From: Paenalicyclobacillus ferrooxydans
Lineage (GTDB): Bacteria > Bacillota > Bacilli > Alicyclobacillales > Alicyclobacillaceae
Length of the DNA stretch: 64,000 nt
Assembly (NCBI RefSeq): GCF_001399675.1
Contig: NZ_LJCO01000108.1
Location: 25,499 to 89,498 of the forward strand
Direction: 5' to 3'
Shown here piece by piece: positions 39,440-48,495 of this stretch; position 1 is the first letter of the stretch, and each line of letters begins with the position of its first letter. A model generated the notes under the pieces. The model made no database searches and was not told the origin of the DNA. It was given only the letters and a program-made list of their open reading frames with translations. The position numbers and the translations under genes are program-made.

Positions 39440-39708
39440 CCAAAGACTTGCTGATGCCCTGCTGACGAGCGCCGGGCAGCCTGCTGACAACAATGCTCCC
39501 ACCCTGCCGATGAGCGCCTGACAGCCTGCTGACAACAATGCTCCTACCCTGCTCATGAGCGCCTGACAGCCTGCTGACAACAATGCTCCTACCCTGCTCA
39601 TGAGCGCCTGACAGCCTACTGACAACAATGCTCCTACCCTGCTGATGCGCGCCTGACAGCTGCTGACAACAATGCTCCTACCCTGCCGATGAGCGCCTGA
39701 CAGCCTGT
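39440..39708. repeat. 45-bp tandem repeat, five to six copies
   Basis: GACAACAATGCTCCTACCCT recurs at 39531, 39576, 39621 and 39665 (variant at 39486), 45 bases apart with one 44-base step. It fills the gap between holA and the ndh terminator. A minus-strand frame through it gives a 15-residue periodic peptide (SRVGALLSAGCQALM), but this frame has no ribosome site and starts inside ndh, so it is not called as a gene. Confidence 0.95.
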
Positions 39709-39744
39709 AGAAAGCTGCGGTTCGCGCCCGCAGCGGGACCCACG

Positions 39745-39783
39745 AAAAAAAAAGATGCACCCGCTTCGTATGGCGGGTGCACC
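39745..39783 (-). terminator. terminator after ndh
   Basis: Minus-strand stem GGTGCACCCGC / GCGGGTGCATC followed by nine T's, 20 bases after the stop codon. Confidence 0.92.
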
Positions 39784-39803
39784 AATGTGGAAACGTGACT
39801 GTC

Positions 39804-40985
39804 TTACAGGTGAACGACCTCGTTCGTTTTATCGACAGCGAGTCGTACGCCGCCCAGTTGCCACAGGTACTTAATCTTGCTGACTTCCTTGGCGAGGCCG
39901 CCAATAACGCCTTTGACCGGGATGCTCATCATCTGGCCAACGCCAATTTCTGAACCGAGCGACGCAAGTGTTCCCAGATTGTGGCCTTGGAACGGCTGCA
40001 TCGGTTGTCCATGCATAAACGAAGTGACGTTGTTAGCGAGCACGGGGCCCATCTGAGTGGCAAATTGTGCGGTCGGCGGGAGTGGACGCCCGTCTTCCTC
40101 AGCCCAAGCACAGTCTCCGCCGATAAAGATATTGCTGTCGTCGACGGACTGTAAAAACTCATTCACTTTCGCGCGGCCTCTGCGATCAACCGTAAATCCA
40201 GCTTCGGTCAAAATCGGGTTTGCGCGTACTCCGCCTGTCCAAATAATGGTCCCGGCTTCAACGGTTTCGTCGCCATCGAGATGGACCACACCGGGATCCA
40301 CTTTCATCAACTTCGTATTCGTACGCAGGCGTGCACCCTTTTCAGTCAGTGCCCTCGCCGCAACCTCGCGAAGACTCTCGGAAACCATCGGCAGGATAGA
40401 TGGCATGGCTTCAATATTCTGCAGGTCAACTTTGGACTTTGGAATGTTGTACTGAATACAGAGCTTTGGAATCCAATCACACAGTTCCCCGACGAGTTCA
40501 ATGCCGGTTAGTCCGGCACCGCCAACGACAATTCGAAGATGTCTGTCGTCATTGTCCTCCAGGTAGGTCTGAAACTCCCGTTCAATATGATTGCGGATTT
40601 CTACAGCCGTATCGAGGTTCTGGATGGACATGCTGTTTTCCTTCATGCCTGGAATGCCGAAGTACTCTGAAATCCAGCCCATCGTGATAATCAGGTAGTC
40701 ATACGCCTGGTCGCCGCCTTTGCAGTGGACAACCTTCTTTTCACGATCAATCGAAACAACCTCATCCTGCACAAACTCTGACGTCGGCTTACGCAACACG
40801 TCTGCGATCTTTACTGTGTACTGCATAGGTTCCTTGCGTCCGCCAGCAGCTTCATGCAGCAGAGTTGTCAAGTAGTGATATGGATGCTTATTGATGAGCG
40901 TAAACGGTTCATTGTTCCGCTCTAAGGATGTTGCTGCCATCATTCCAGCGTATCCGGCTCCCAGCACCAAGATCTTCGCCATCAT
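39804..40985 (-). CDS. ndh: type II NADH:quinone oxidoreductase
   Basis: 393 residues. GAGYAGMMAATSL at the N-terminus binds FAD, VVGGAGLTGIELVGELCDW near residue 160 binds NADH, and GDCAWAEEDGRPLPPTAQFATQMG near 290 is the second FAD/quinone signature. It feeds electrons from NADH to the quinone pool without pumping protons. Two adjacent ATGs (40985, 40982) follow GAAGG. Its own promoter and terminator make it monocistronic. Confidence 0.93.
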   Translation of the reverse strand: MMAKILVLGAGYAGMMAATSLERNNEPFTLINKHPYHYLTTLLHEAAGGRKEPMQYTVKIADVLRKPTSEFVQDEVVSIDREKKVVHCKGGDQAYDYLIITMGWISEYFGIPGMKENSMSIQNLDTAVEIRNHIEREFQTYLEDNDDRHLRIVVGGAGLTGIELVGELCDWIPKLCIQYNIPKSKVDLQNIEAMPSILPMVSESLREVAARALTEKGARLRTNTKLMKVDPGVVHLDGDETVEAGTIIWTGGVRANPILTEAGFTVDRRGRAKVNEFLQSVDDSNIFIGGDCAWAEEDGRPLPPTAQFATQMGPVLANNVTSFMHGQPMQPFQGHNLGTLASLGSEIGVGQMMSIPVKGVIGGLAKEVSKIKYLWQLGGVRLAVDKTNEVVHL

Positions 40986-41109
40986 GAAAACCTTCTTCCC
41001 ACTTTGTTTGTTTTGATGACGCCGTTTTTTGTACAGTGTGCAAATCTCGCCCCGTACATTCTCTGTTGTAACTTCCACTTGGTGGAGTTTCCACCGATGT
41101 TCCATGCAA

Positions 41110-41118
41110 ATTATAGCA
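41110..41118 (-). promoter_or_regulatory. extended -10 promoter of ndh
   Basis: TGCTATAAT on the minus strand (TATAAT at 41110-41115), with no good -35. It precedes a leader of about 115 bases containing a small GGTGGA/TCCACC hairpin. Confidence 0.5.
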
Positions 41119-41127
41119 CATTCAGTA

Positions 41128-42852
41128 TCAACTGACGTGAACGTAAGACCTCAATTTGAGCCATTTGAAAAGAAAATATCGCCCAACTGTCAAGAGCAGA
41201 TAATACAGAATAATGCACCAAACGGGTAGTCCTGTTATAGTCCATAAGGCACCCGGCCAGGACGACACTCCCGTAACCACAAAGGAGAGCGTCGCCACCA
41301 AATGCTCCTCCACGTAGCCTGCTCCGGTCTCGAGGATTCCGAGCACAGGAACCCATTGTACAGCTGCGCAGAGCGATAACCATGCGATGGAGACGGGCAA
41401 TACCAAACCTACCAACGGTTCGCAGATGACGTTCGCAACAATCGAATACGGTGTAACCTGCCCAAACAGCACCAGCACCAAAGGTGCTGCCCACATCTCG
41501 ACTCGCACTGTCATCAACACAATGCCCCAGACCGTGGCTGCTCGACGTTTCGTAAACCGCCAAAGGGCACTTGCGGCTCTTGGAAACGTAGTCACACCCC
41601 TCGTGACGGGTCCACTGACCGCTTTCTGACCCGCTTTGTGTTGAAATCGCCGCTGTCCTGAAAACAACTGTTGTGTCATGGCGGCTGTTGCAACAAACGA
41701 AAGCCAGGCAGACGGTGACAGCATCGTATATGGCTGTGCGAACGTGATCACTGCAGCGGCAACAGCAAGACTCATGGAGATCGAAGCCTTACGTCCAACC
41801 GCGAATCCTAACTGCCGATAGGAAGACATCAACGCAGCCCGAACGATGGACGGCTGAAACCCACACATCCCGGCGAAGGACCAAATGCAAGCAATCAAAA
41901 ACAGGCACCATCCCCAAAATGGAAGCCGGACTCTCCGCCAGAGCGGGTACAGGGTATGCTCGAGGGTCACCTCGAGCAACAGGATGTTCGCCCCACTCGC
42001 CGCCAGCACGTGCAGCAAGCCCGCACCGAGAAACGCCTGTTTGATACCCGCTGACAGCCCGTCATCCGCACCAAACACGATACTTGCCGCAAGCTTCTGA
42101 TGATCCGGTGTAACGTTCGAGGTCTGAGTCCCGAAATCCAACCAACGTGATCGGACGAAAATCCAGAACCCCTGCTTGCCCGTTCTCACGGCTGCCAAGC
42201 GCCCTGTGAGCGTGTACGTTGGTGCCTGAAAGGGGATATTTGTCGACTTCGCAGATGGTGTCACGGTCGATTTTGCACCAGGACTCATCGATTTTGATGC
42301 CTGGTTCACAGTCACACCTGTCGCGGTCGGTTTCGACGCATAAGGCACTGGCAGGCCCAGAACACCGGTCAGTTTGACCATATCCCCTGTGCTCGGCACC
42401 GGTGCGTTCTTACCCTCATTCCACCTGGCGCGAATCATGCAGTGCAAGGTCTCGCCGTCACGCGAAACCTGGTAAATACTGAGGTACACCGAAGCACCAC
42501 GTGTATTGGGATACACGCCAATCACTTCGCCTTGAACTTGCACCGAAGCCCCAAGCCAGTGCTCAGTCAAATATCGAGGCTCTATCTCCGCACGAAGCGC
42601 GCCGTAGAGGACGGCCCCGCCACACAAAAGGAGGATCACAGCCAGGCGCCGCCTGTTTCTCACGTAAACATTCATACTCAGGTGAGGACGCCTGTCGCTC
42701 TGAATCCTCTCCTTCGGCCTTCTGTCAGGCAATCTCGTCGACAGCCAAAGCAGCAGCGATCCGACCGTAAAGACTGTCACCCCAACAGTGACGAACAGGA
42801 TCCCCCGTGGGTTTTCCATCGCAAGGATTCCATAAAGCGCGGAAAATGCCAC
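41128..42852 (-). CDS. comEC: ComEC/Rec2 channel protein without the C-terminal nuclease-like domain
   Basis: 574 residues against about 776 in B. subtilis. It has N-terminal hydrophobic segments, a DUF4131/OB-like part (SVQVQGEVIGVYPNTRGA) and the Competence domain with LHVLAASGANILLLEVTLE and MCGFQPSIVRAALMSS. The metallo-beta-lactamase-like domain that usually follows is absent; the frame simply ends. ComEC forms the inner-membrane DNA channel in transformation. The start is uncertain: GTG at 42852 lacks a ribosome site and the frame upstream (LTLRRIATLSLY) is hydrophobic, so a non-standard start a few codons earlier is possible. Confidence 0.85.
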   Translation of the reverse strand: MAFSALYGILAMENPRGILFVTVGVTVFTVGSLLLWLSTRLPDRRPKERIQSDRRPHLSMNVYVRNRRRLAVILLLCGGAVLYGALRAEIEPRYLTEHWLGASVQVQGEVIGVYPNTRGASVYLSIYQVSRDGETLHCMIRARWNEGKNAPVPSTGDMVKLTGVLGLPVPYASKPTATGVTVNQASKSMSPGAKSTVTPSAKSTNIPFQAPTYTLTGRLAAVRTGKQGFWIFVRSRWLDFGTQTSNVTPDHQKLAASIVFGADDGLSAGIKQAFLGAGLLHVLAASGANILLLEVTLEHTLYPLWRRVRLPFWGWCLFLIACIWSFAGMCGFQPSIVRAALMSSYRQLGFAVGRKASISMSLAVAAAVITFAQPYTMLSPSAWLSFVATAAMTQQLFSGQRRFQHKAGQKAVSGPVTRGVTTFPRAASALWRFTKRRAATVWGIVLMTVRVEMWAAPLVLVLFGQVTPYSIVANVICEPLVGLVLPVSIAWLSLCAAVQWVPVLGILETGAGYVEEHLVATLSFVVTGVSSWPGALWTITGLPVWCIILYYLLLTVGRYFLFKWLKLRSYVHVS

Positions 42853-42887
42853 GGCGTAAAGCGAGAGCGTCGCAATACGCCGTAAAG

Positions 42888-44021
42888 TCAGTGTGAGGTC
42901 CCTTCAATCAATATGGATTTCTGTAAGTGATGCGTGAGCGAAAACGCTGGCGCGTCGAACCACATGTCCTGACTCGCACCCCATGTGGTGTCCACAGGAA
43001 TCCAACGTTTTGCTGAACTGTCCCACACCTCATTCCATGCGTGTGATCCTTCGTCTGTTGGAGTACCCCCCATCCCTTCATCAATCTGGACGGTCAGACC
43101 CACAGCATGTGCCATCTCGGCGTAAAGCAGAGCGTAATCAGCACAGACACCCTCGCCCGTCTGCAGTGTCTGTAATGGCGTCTGGGCGTCCCATTGTCCT
43201 TTGGTGACGTAGTCTTGATACTTCTTCCAATTATATTTAATGTGGTGGATCTCCCATTCGTACAACGCGTAAGCCTTTGCTCTGTCCGTGTGCTGTCCTG
43301 CAGTAATCTGCTTCGCCAAGGTTGAAATCTGCGTCGGTACCACAAGAATCCCGCGCTCGGTTGCCGAAGGTGTTGGAATGACAAACAAGCTGATGTTCTT
43401 GGCAACAGCTTGCTCAGCGTCCTTCCCGAACACCGGCAGTTGGTTATCCAAAACTGGTGACAGATACGGCTTGTAGAGCTTTGTAACAGCGTACTGATAC
43501 GGTTTCGACCCCGTTGCCGCCTGACTCAACCAAGGCCAAGCGAAGAAATGCAGAGCAGCAAACACGAGAGCACCTAAAAACAGTGATCGAATGGCCCCCG
43601 CAACTAAACCCAATCCGGCACCGAGCAGGTGGTTTTTGGCAATCAGCCCTGGTACGGCCCTGCGTGCTACTGCTGCAATTGGGCGAATGACCGCGTGTAA
43701 AATGGAAGACACAAGGACGTAAAAGACAATAAAAGCGATCACCTTTCCGACCTGAGGCGCTTGGTGCCAAAGCGATACCATGTGGTTCACCCAAGCCGAG
43801 CTGCTGGTTTGGTGCCATCCGGCGATCCGATTGGAAACCACATTCATCCACTTCCATGCCAGCCACACTGCCACTACGGCCGAGACGAGATACCCCGCCT
43901 GGAGAATCACCATCCCGAGCTGTGTGGCAAATCCGACACGCGCCCCAACGAGCAACGACCATAGCGTCACAACGGCAAATACAATGGTTAAGATCCCAAT
44001 TTCCGTGATGATGTGAGGCAC
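42888..44021 (-). CDS. CvpA-like membrane protein fused to a transglutaminase-like domain
   Basis: 377 residues. Residues ~1-175 have four membrane helices with a CvpA/colicin V-production layout (IGILTIVFAVVTLWSLLVGA ... NHLLGAGLGLVAGAIRSLFL). Residues ~250-350 are a transglutaminase-like fold with Cys in GVCADYALLYAEM, His in SHAWNEVW and Asp in WIPVDTTWG, so the catalytic triad is intact. It is probably a membrane-bound peptidase or acyl transferase; side of the membrane unknown. It stands between comEA and comEC, where B. subtilis has comEB. Confidence 0.85.
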   Translation of the reverse strand: MPHIITEIGILTIVFAVVTLWSLLVGARVGFATQLGMVILQAGYLVSAVVAVWLAWKWMNVVSNRIAGWHQTSSSAWVNHMVSLWHQAPQVGKVIAFIVFYVLVSSILHAVIRPIAAVARRAVPGLIAKNHLLGAGLGLVAGAIRSLFLGALVFAALHFFAWPWLSQAATGSKPYQYAVTKLYKPYLSPVLDNQLPVFGKDAEQAVAKNISLFVIPTPSATERGILVVPTQISTLAKQITAGQHTDRAKAYALYEWEIHHIKYNWKKYQDYVTKGQWDAQTPLQTLQTGEGVCADYALLYAEMAHAVGLTVQIDEGMGGTPTDEGSHAWNEVWDSSAKRWIPVDTTWGASQDMWFDAPAFSLTHHLQKSILIEGTSH

Positions 44022-44056
44022 GTTTTCACCGCCCTTGTAGAAGTGTCTGTCAACGC

Positions 44057-44929
44057 TTAATTCGAAGGCATTATGACTACATACGGCTCAATTTTACTGT
44101 AGGTAACCGGTCCGATTCCCTTGACATTGTTCAAGTCTGCAACCGTGTGAAACAGTCCGTGTGTCTGTCTGTAATCAATGATGGCATTGGCTCTTGTCGG
44201 TCCAATCCCTGGGATGGTCTCCAAGGTCTTTGCATCTGCGGTGTTCAAGTCAATTTTAACCTGATTCTCCGTTTGCGAATGTGAGTTTGCAGCGTCTGGT
44301 TTCACCATACCAGATGTGGAGGACGGATCGGCGCTAAGTGTCACGTTTGGTATCACGATTTCTTCACCGTCATCGACGGGAGCAGCTAAGTTTACGGCTG
44401 AGCTGTCCTGTTGGTGCACAAAGCCCCCGGCAAGGGCGACCACATCCTGCACGCGGGCAGTCGATGGCGCGGTGACAAGTCCAGGACGCTTCACATCTCC
44501 TTTTACATCGACAACGATAGTATTCGGCACCGAAGTAAATCCTGTGTCTGTCGCACTATTGATTGATGACGAAGGCTGTATCCCTGACCCCGGCGTCATC
44601 TTTTCCACCTGAATCCGGGCAGCTGTGACACCAATGCCAATCCCCGCGACAAGGGCACAAATCATACCCAGAGCGACGAAGGTCCGTGATTTGAACACGC
44701 CCCCTTGGATGCCATGCCCAGAGGACCACTCGCCGTGCTTTGGCCAAAAGACCGGTTGGTTCGATTGATACAGACCTTCTTCATCTCCATCACTATGGCC
44801 CTTGTCCCCTCCAGTGACCCCTATATTCCCGTCGCTGTCGACGGCGAGAATGCTGTCTTCGTCAACGCTTATTTCTTGAACAGGCGTCCCATTCGGTTCT
44901 GAGTGATTCGTTTTGTCAGAGTCTGACAT
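44057..44929 (-). CDS. comEA: competence DNA receptor ComEA
   Basis: 290 residues from ATG at 44929. A long acidic cytoplasmic N-terminus (about 1-80) precedes one membrane helix (about 82-103), an SLBB domain (TIVVDVKGDVKRPGLVTAPS) and the DNA-binding helix-hairpin-helix pair (IDLNTADAKTLETIPGIGPT, VKGIGPVTYSKI). ComEA binds double-stranded DNA outside the membrane. The N-terminal extension is unusually long for the family (~205 residues in B. subtilis). Confidence 0.94.
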   Translation of the reverse strand: MSDSDKTNHSEPNGTPVQEISVDEDSILAVDSDGNIGVTGGDKGHSDGDEEGLYQSNQPVFWPKHGEWSSGHGIQGGVFKSRTFVALGMICALVAGIGIGVTAARIQVEKMTPGSGIQPSSSINSATDTGFTSVPNTIVVDVKGDVKRPGLVTAPSTARVQDVVALAGGFVHQQDSSAVNLAAPVDDGEEIVIPNVTLSADPSSTSGMVKPDAANSHSQTENQVKIDLNTADAKTLETIPGIGPTRANAIIDYRQTHGLFHTVADLNNVKGIGPVTYSKIEPYVVIMPSN

Positions 44930-45013
44930 ATTCTCATCTCCCTCACAGGTTCGCATAAGCATACAAATACAGACCATTCGTCGAATGGAGCGTCATCCCG
45001 TCTCACCAATGTA

Positions 45014-45052
45014 GACTCACAATTTCAGAATTTGGACTCACAATTTCAGAAT
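45014..45052. repeat. 21-bp direct repeat upstream of mntR
   Basis: GACTCACAATTTCAGAAT at 45014 and 45035, 21 bases apart. It lies about 80 bases before the mntR promoter. Confidence 0.75.
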
Positions 45053-45129
45053 ACGGAAGGATTCGGCGTAAGGTGGTGTATCCCTGTGAAAAGATTGGAG
45101 ATTCGCAGCGTCACCTGGAGACAGCTGCG

Positions 45130-45158
45130 TGGCAAATAGCAAGGGTTTCGTGTAAGAT
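45130..45158 (+). promoter_or_regulatory. promoter of mntR
   Basis: TGGCAA (45130-45135), 17 bases, TAAGAT (45153-45158), with TG one base before the -10. Confidence 0.55.
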
Positions 45159-45185
45159 TGAGTAACGAGGAATCGGAGGGTTGCT

Positions 45186-45641
45186 GTGTTGCTCACTCCC
45201 AGCATGGAAGACTACCTGGAGAAAATTTACGAACTCATGCATGACAAGGGGTACGCACGTGTCTCGGATATTGCCGCGTCACTTGAGGTGCAGCCCTCGT
45301 CTGTCACAAAAATGCTTCAAAAACTCGATGAAAACCACTATGTTACATACGAGAAGTACAGAGGAATTTTGCTCACGTCGCGTGGGCAGCGACTTGGTAA
45401 ATTAATGAAGGAACGGCACCACATGTTGGAGGAGTTTTTGCGAGTACTGGGTGTCCCCGAGGAAACCATCCATAAAGATGTCGAGGGTATTGAGCACCAC
45501 GTCAGTCCGAACACCCTTCAATCCCTGCAGGCACTTGTCTTGTATTTCGATGACCATCCTGAGTCACTGAAAGGTCTTCAGTCCTATACGGCTCAGTTGG
45601 ACGTTGAATCCAGTGACCAGACAGATGGTCGAGCCACGTGA
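45186..45641 (+). CDS. mntR: manganese-responsive regulator MntR
   Basis: 151 residues, DtxR/MntR family. The start is GTG at 45186 (GGAGG 6 bases upstream). The winged helix contains YARVSDIAASLEVQPSSVTK, close to B. subtilis MntR. Metal ligands are conserved: Asp and Glu in MEDYLEKIY, His in ERHHMLEEF and the Glu/Glu/His cluster of DVEGIEHHVS. Asp at the first position favours Mn(II) sensing. It represses Mn uptake when bound to metal. No Mn transporter is in the window. It is one of the few plus-strand genes. Confidence 0.93.
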   Translation: MLLTPSMEDYLEKIYELMHDKGYARVSDIAASLEVQPSSVTKMLQKLDENHYVTYEKYRGILLTSRGQRLGKLMKERHHMLEEFLRVLGVPEETIHKDVEGIEHHVSPNTLQSLQALVLYFDDHPESLKGLQSYTAQLDVESSDQTDGRAT

Positions 45642-45725
45642 TGTGCTCGGCCACCTCACCAACGTTGCCACGATGTTCGCGGTCACACCAACAGTTTGAC
45701 AACCACTCTGCACTGTTAAACAGCT

Positions 45726-46469
45726 TCAGGCCTGTATTTTTCGGGCAATCACGACGATTCGATCCGCCGACGAAGAGGGTGTCCGTCCAAAGTCCCCCAT
45801 CATCTCTACGACTTCAAATCCCGCCTCTGATAAGACCGCCCGGACTGCTTTTTCCGAGTAAAACTGTTCCACATGGCGTTCAACGAACTTGCGATACAAA
45901 CCCGGCCGCTCACCATCTTCAAAAAAGGCATGAACTTCGTATTCAATCCGCCCATCATCGTCGACATCCGAAGTGAACCACACTTCCGCATCATCGCGAA
46001 GGTCAAACCAAACTCCTTCTGACAGCTTTTCTATCCGGTCTGGTCCGAGCATATCAAAACAAAACAGGCCGCTGGGGCGCAGGAATTCGTGAAAACGACG
46101 AAATGCACCCAGAAGGTCATCTCTGGTGACAAGATAGTTCAAACTGTCACACGTGGACAAAAGCAGGTCAACGGGCACAGGCAAAGAAAGTTCACGCATA
46201 TCCTGGCAAAGCCATGTAATGCGCAGATGTTCCCTGGCCGCTCGAGCGGCAGCTGTCGACAGCATGGTGGAAGCCACGTCAACCCCAATCAGGCGAGCAC
46301 CGCGCCTTGCGAGTTCAAGCGCAAGGGTTCCCGTTCCACAGCCGACGTCTGCAACGGTCTCGCCCGATAAATTCAAACCGCTCAGCCACTTCAGCCAGTC
46401 GTCATATGGCGCATCCGCCATAAACCCATCGTAGATGTCCGCAAAGTGCTCGTAAGGCATCTCACTCAT
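45726..46469 (-). CDS. yqeM: class I SAM-dependent methyltransferase YqeM
   Basis: 247 residues. MPYEHFADIYDGFM and the SAM motif VADVGCGTGTLALELARRG near residue 40 are typical of YqeM; LSTCDSLNYL follows. Substrate unknown. Starts four bases inside rsfS. Converges with mntR. Confidence 0.92.
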   Translation of the reverse strand: MSEMPYEHFADIYDGFMADAPYDDWLKWLSGLNLSGETVADVGCGTGTLALELARRGARLIGVDVASTMLSTAAARAAREHLRITWLCQDMRELSLPVPVDLLLSTCDSLNYLVTRDDLLGAFRRFHEFLRPSGLFCFDMLGPDRIEKLSEGVWFDLRDDAEVWFTSDVDDDGRIEYEVHAFFEDGERPGLYRKFVERHVEQFYSEKAVRAVLSEAGFEVVEMMGDFGRTPSSSADRIVVIARKIQA

Positions 46470-46816
46470 GCCTCAAACGGCACCTCCACTGCATCCCCCC
46501 ACAGTCTCTCGAGGTTATAAAACTCCCGCTCTTCCGGTCGAAAAACGTGAACCACGAGATCGCCAAAATCGAGTAAGACCCATCTGGCCTCAGTCAACCC
46601 TTCGCGAGCCTTGCATGACACCCCGAGCGAAGCGAGCTTCTCTTCGACCGCACGGGCTACCGCATCAACCTGGGTACTCGAATTGGCAGAGCAGATGACA
46701 AAGCAATCTGCGATCGGCGTAAGCCCTGAAATGTCAAGAATCTTAATATCCTTGGCCTTTTTATCGGCAGCTGCGTTTGCAGCTTCCGTTGCGAGTTGAT
46801 TGGCGGTTCTCTCCAT
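46466..46816 (-). CDS. rsfS: ribosomal silencing factor RsfS
   Basis: 116 residues. DIKILDISGLTPIADCFVICSA, then EGLTEARWVLLDFGDLVVHVF, is the family core. It binds uL14 and blocks subunit joining when nutrients are short. Part of the yqeK-rsfS-yqeM run. Confidence 0.96.
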   Translation of the reverse strand: MERTANQLATEAANAAADKKAKDIKILDISGLTPIADCFVICSANSSTQVDAVARAVEEKLASLGVSCKAREGLTEARWVLLDFGDLVVHVFRPEEREFYNLERLWGDAVEVPFEA

Positions 46817-46850
46817 TCAAATCCTCCCAGCATAGCGCTTGATGTCAGTT

Positions 46851-47435
46851 TCACGCCTCTGATTCACGGGCGTTTGTTATCTTACGTTCCCACAACTCAT
46901 TTCTGGCCATTACGGTCAGTGGAAAAATCGGTTGATGTCGTTCCAGCAAATAGAGAATGGTGCTGTCCATCGAAGCCGCTAACGCTTCAGTCAGGTCGCG
47001 ATCTGCAAGCTCTCGGATGTCATCTACGCCAGGATACTGACGTGAAGGTTCAATCGCGTCTGCAAGACACAGAATCATCTCCATCTTTGACATTGCCAGG
47101 CGTCCTGTTGTATGAAAGCGGATGGCGTTCTCGACATCCGTATGGTCTGGACCGAACCAATCACGAAATATGGATGCTGCAATGGGTCCGTGAAGCAAAT
47201 TCGGAATCAGTGCAAATCCACTTGGAATTTCAATTTGCTCGGCATACTGTTCCAATTGAGCGATTGGCCATTCTCTGGCAATGTCGTGAATCCACGCCCC
47301 TAGACGAGCCCACTCCACATCTTCACCGTAGCGCTTGGCCAGTGCTTCAGTCGTCTTCACGACTCCCTCCGTGTGGCGAAACCGGGAGGGGCTGAGCGCG
47401 TCCCGGACTTTCTCCACTAACGTTTCCTCGGTCAC
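46851..47435 (-). CDS. yqeK: HD-domain hydrolase YqeK
   Basis: 194 residues. HTEGVVKTTEALAKRY, AWIHDIAREWP and the downstream HGPIAASIF and IRFHTTG histidines form the HD metal site. YqeK proteins split Ap4A symmetrically into ADP. Found after nadD throughout Bacilli. Confidence 0.94.
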   Translation of the reverse strand: MTEETLVEKVRDALSPSRFRHTEGVVKTTEALAKRYGEDVEWARLGAWIHDIAREWPIAQLEQYAEQIEIPSGFALIPNLLHGPIAASIFRDWFGPDHTDVENAIRFHTTGRLAMSKMEMILCLADAIEPSRQYPGVDDIRELADRDLTEALAASMDSTILYLLERHQPIFPLTVMARNELWERKITNARESEA

Positions 47436-47459
47436 GTTGAAACTCCCCTCACCCCAGAA

Positions 47460-48053
47460 TCAAGAACCTGCGTACCTGTTCCATGTCTCGAGGACCATAT
47501 CGGGGACCAAACCGCAGAGCGGTTTGCCCTGTTCAAGTCGTTCCCGAATAAAGGTTGACGAGACGTCGAGCATCGGCATACGCAACAGATGCGCACGGAG
47601 GTCTGGAAGAACCTCTTTCACCCGAGCGTACGTTTCTTCAAATGGGGCCTCTGCTCTTGCTGCAACCATAAAATCAATCCGTTTGGTTAACTCGTTACTG
47701 CCGTGCCACGTCGGCAGGTCGTGCAAGCTGTCTGAACCCATCAAGAATCGAAATTCCGTATCCGGATGTTGTTCCTGAAGAATTCGGACCGTGTCAACCG
47801 TGAAAGACAGCGCCTCTCGCTCTGCCTCCACCTCGCAGAGGACAAGGCCCTGGCTTCCTGCGATTAACTGTGCTGTCATATCTCTCCGAACTCGATAAGG
47901 GCTTACGAGCAGTCCTTCTTTGTGTGGAGGCGACGGAGCGGGCATGACCCACACTGCCTCACACTCGGTCTGTTCATAGGCCAGTTGAGCCATCATGAGG
48001 TGCCCAATATGAGGCGGGTCGAACGTCCCTCCGAATAGGACTACCGTTTTCAT
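47460..48053 (-). CDS. nadD: nicotinate-nucleotide adenylyltransferase NadD
   Basis: 197 residues. GGTFDPPHIGHLMMA is the nucleotidyltransferase motif and DVSSTFIRERLEQGK the second. It makes deamido-NAD from nicotinate mononucleotide and ATP. Overlaps yhbY by four bases and is followed by yqeK. Confidence 0.96.
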   Translation of the reverse strand: MKTVVLFGGTFDPPHIGHLMMAQLAYEQTECEAVWVMPAPSPPHKEGLLVSPYRVRRDMTAQLIAGSQGLVLCEVEAEREALSFTVDTVRILQEQHPDTEFRFLMGSDSLHDLPTWHGSNELTKRIDFMVAARAEAPFEETYARVKEVLPDLRAHLLRMPMLDVSSTFIRERLEQGKPLCGLVPDMVLETWNRYAGS

Positions 48054-48352
48054 CTTGGCAGCTCAATCTCCGGATGTTCGGTTGATTTCCGGTACAGTAC
48101 GACTGTTCGTCCAAGGGACTGCACCCACTCTGCTCCGGTCTCCTCGACAATCGCCTCGGCGATTTCGTCCCTGTCCTGCGGACTGGTTTCCAAAACCGAT
48201 AGTTTCACCAGTTCGCGGGTCTCGAGTTCAATGTCCACCTGTTGCAAAACCCCGCCTGTAATCCCGCTCTTACCAATCTGCATAACCGGTTGCAGATGAT
48301 GTGCCAAACTGCGCAGATATCTTTTTTGTTTTCCAGTTAACAAGCTGAACAT
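48050..48352 (-). CDS. yhbY: CRM-domain RNA-binding protein YhbY
   Basis: 100 residues. LTGKQKRYLRSLAHHLQPVM and QIGKSGITGGVL carry the GxxG loop of the CRM fold; it associates with pre-50S particles in related bacteria. Located between aroE and nadD as in B. subtilis. Confidence 0.95.
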   Translation of the reverse strand: MFSLLTGKQKRYLRSLAHHLQPVMQIGKSGITGGVLQQVDIELETRELVKLSVLETSPQDRDEIAEAIVEETGAEWVQSLGRTVVLYRKSTEHPEIELPR

Positions 48353-48495
48353 CTTCCTTCCAATTTACAGTATACCACATAAGGTTTTCGGCTCTATAAG
48401 CCGATCTCGAACCCGAGTCTCCCGCCGCGCTTCGATGCATTCAACTGAACTCCAGAGTGCACGGCCCCATTCCCGCTTCAGAGCAGTGTACATGA

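Noticed and set aside
39425..39904. 159-residue minus-strand frame with a 15-residue periodic region
   Set aside because: It starts inside ndh, has no ribosome site and owes its openness to the 45-bp tandem repeat.
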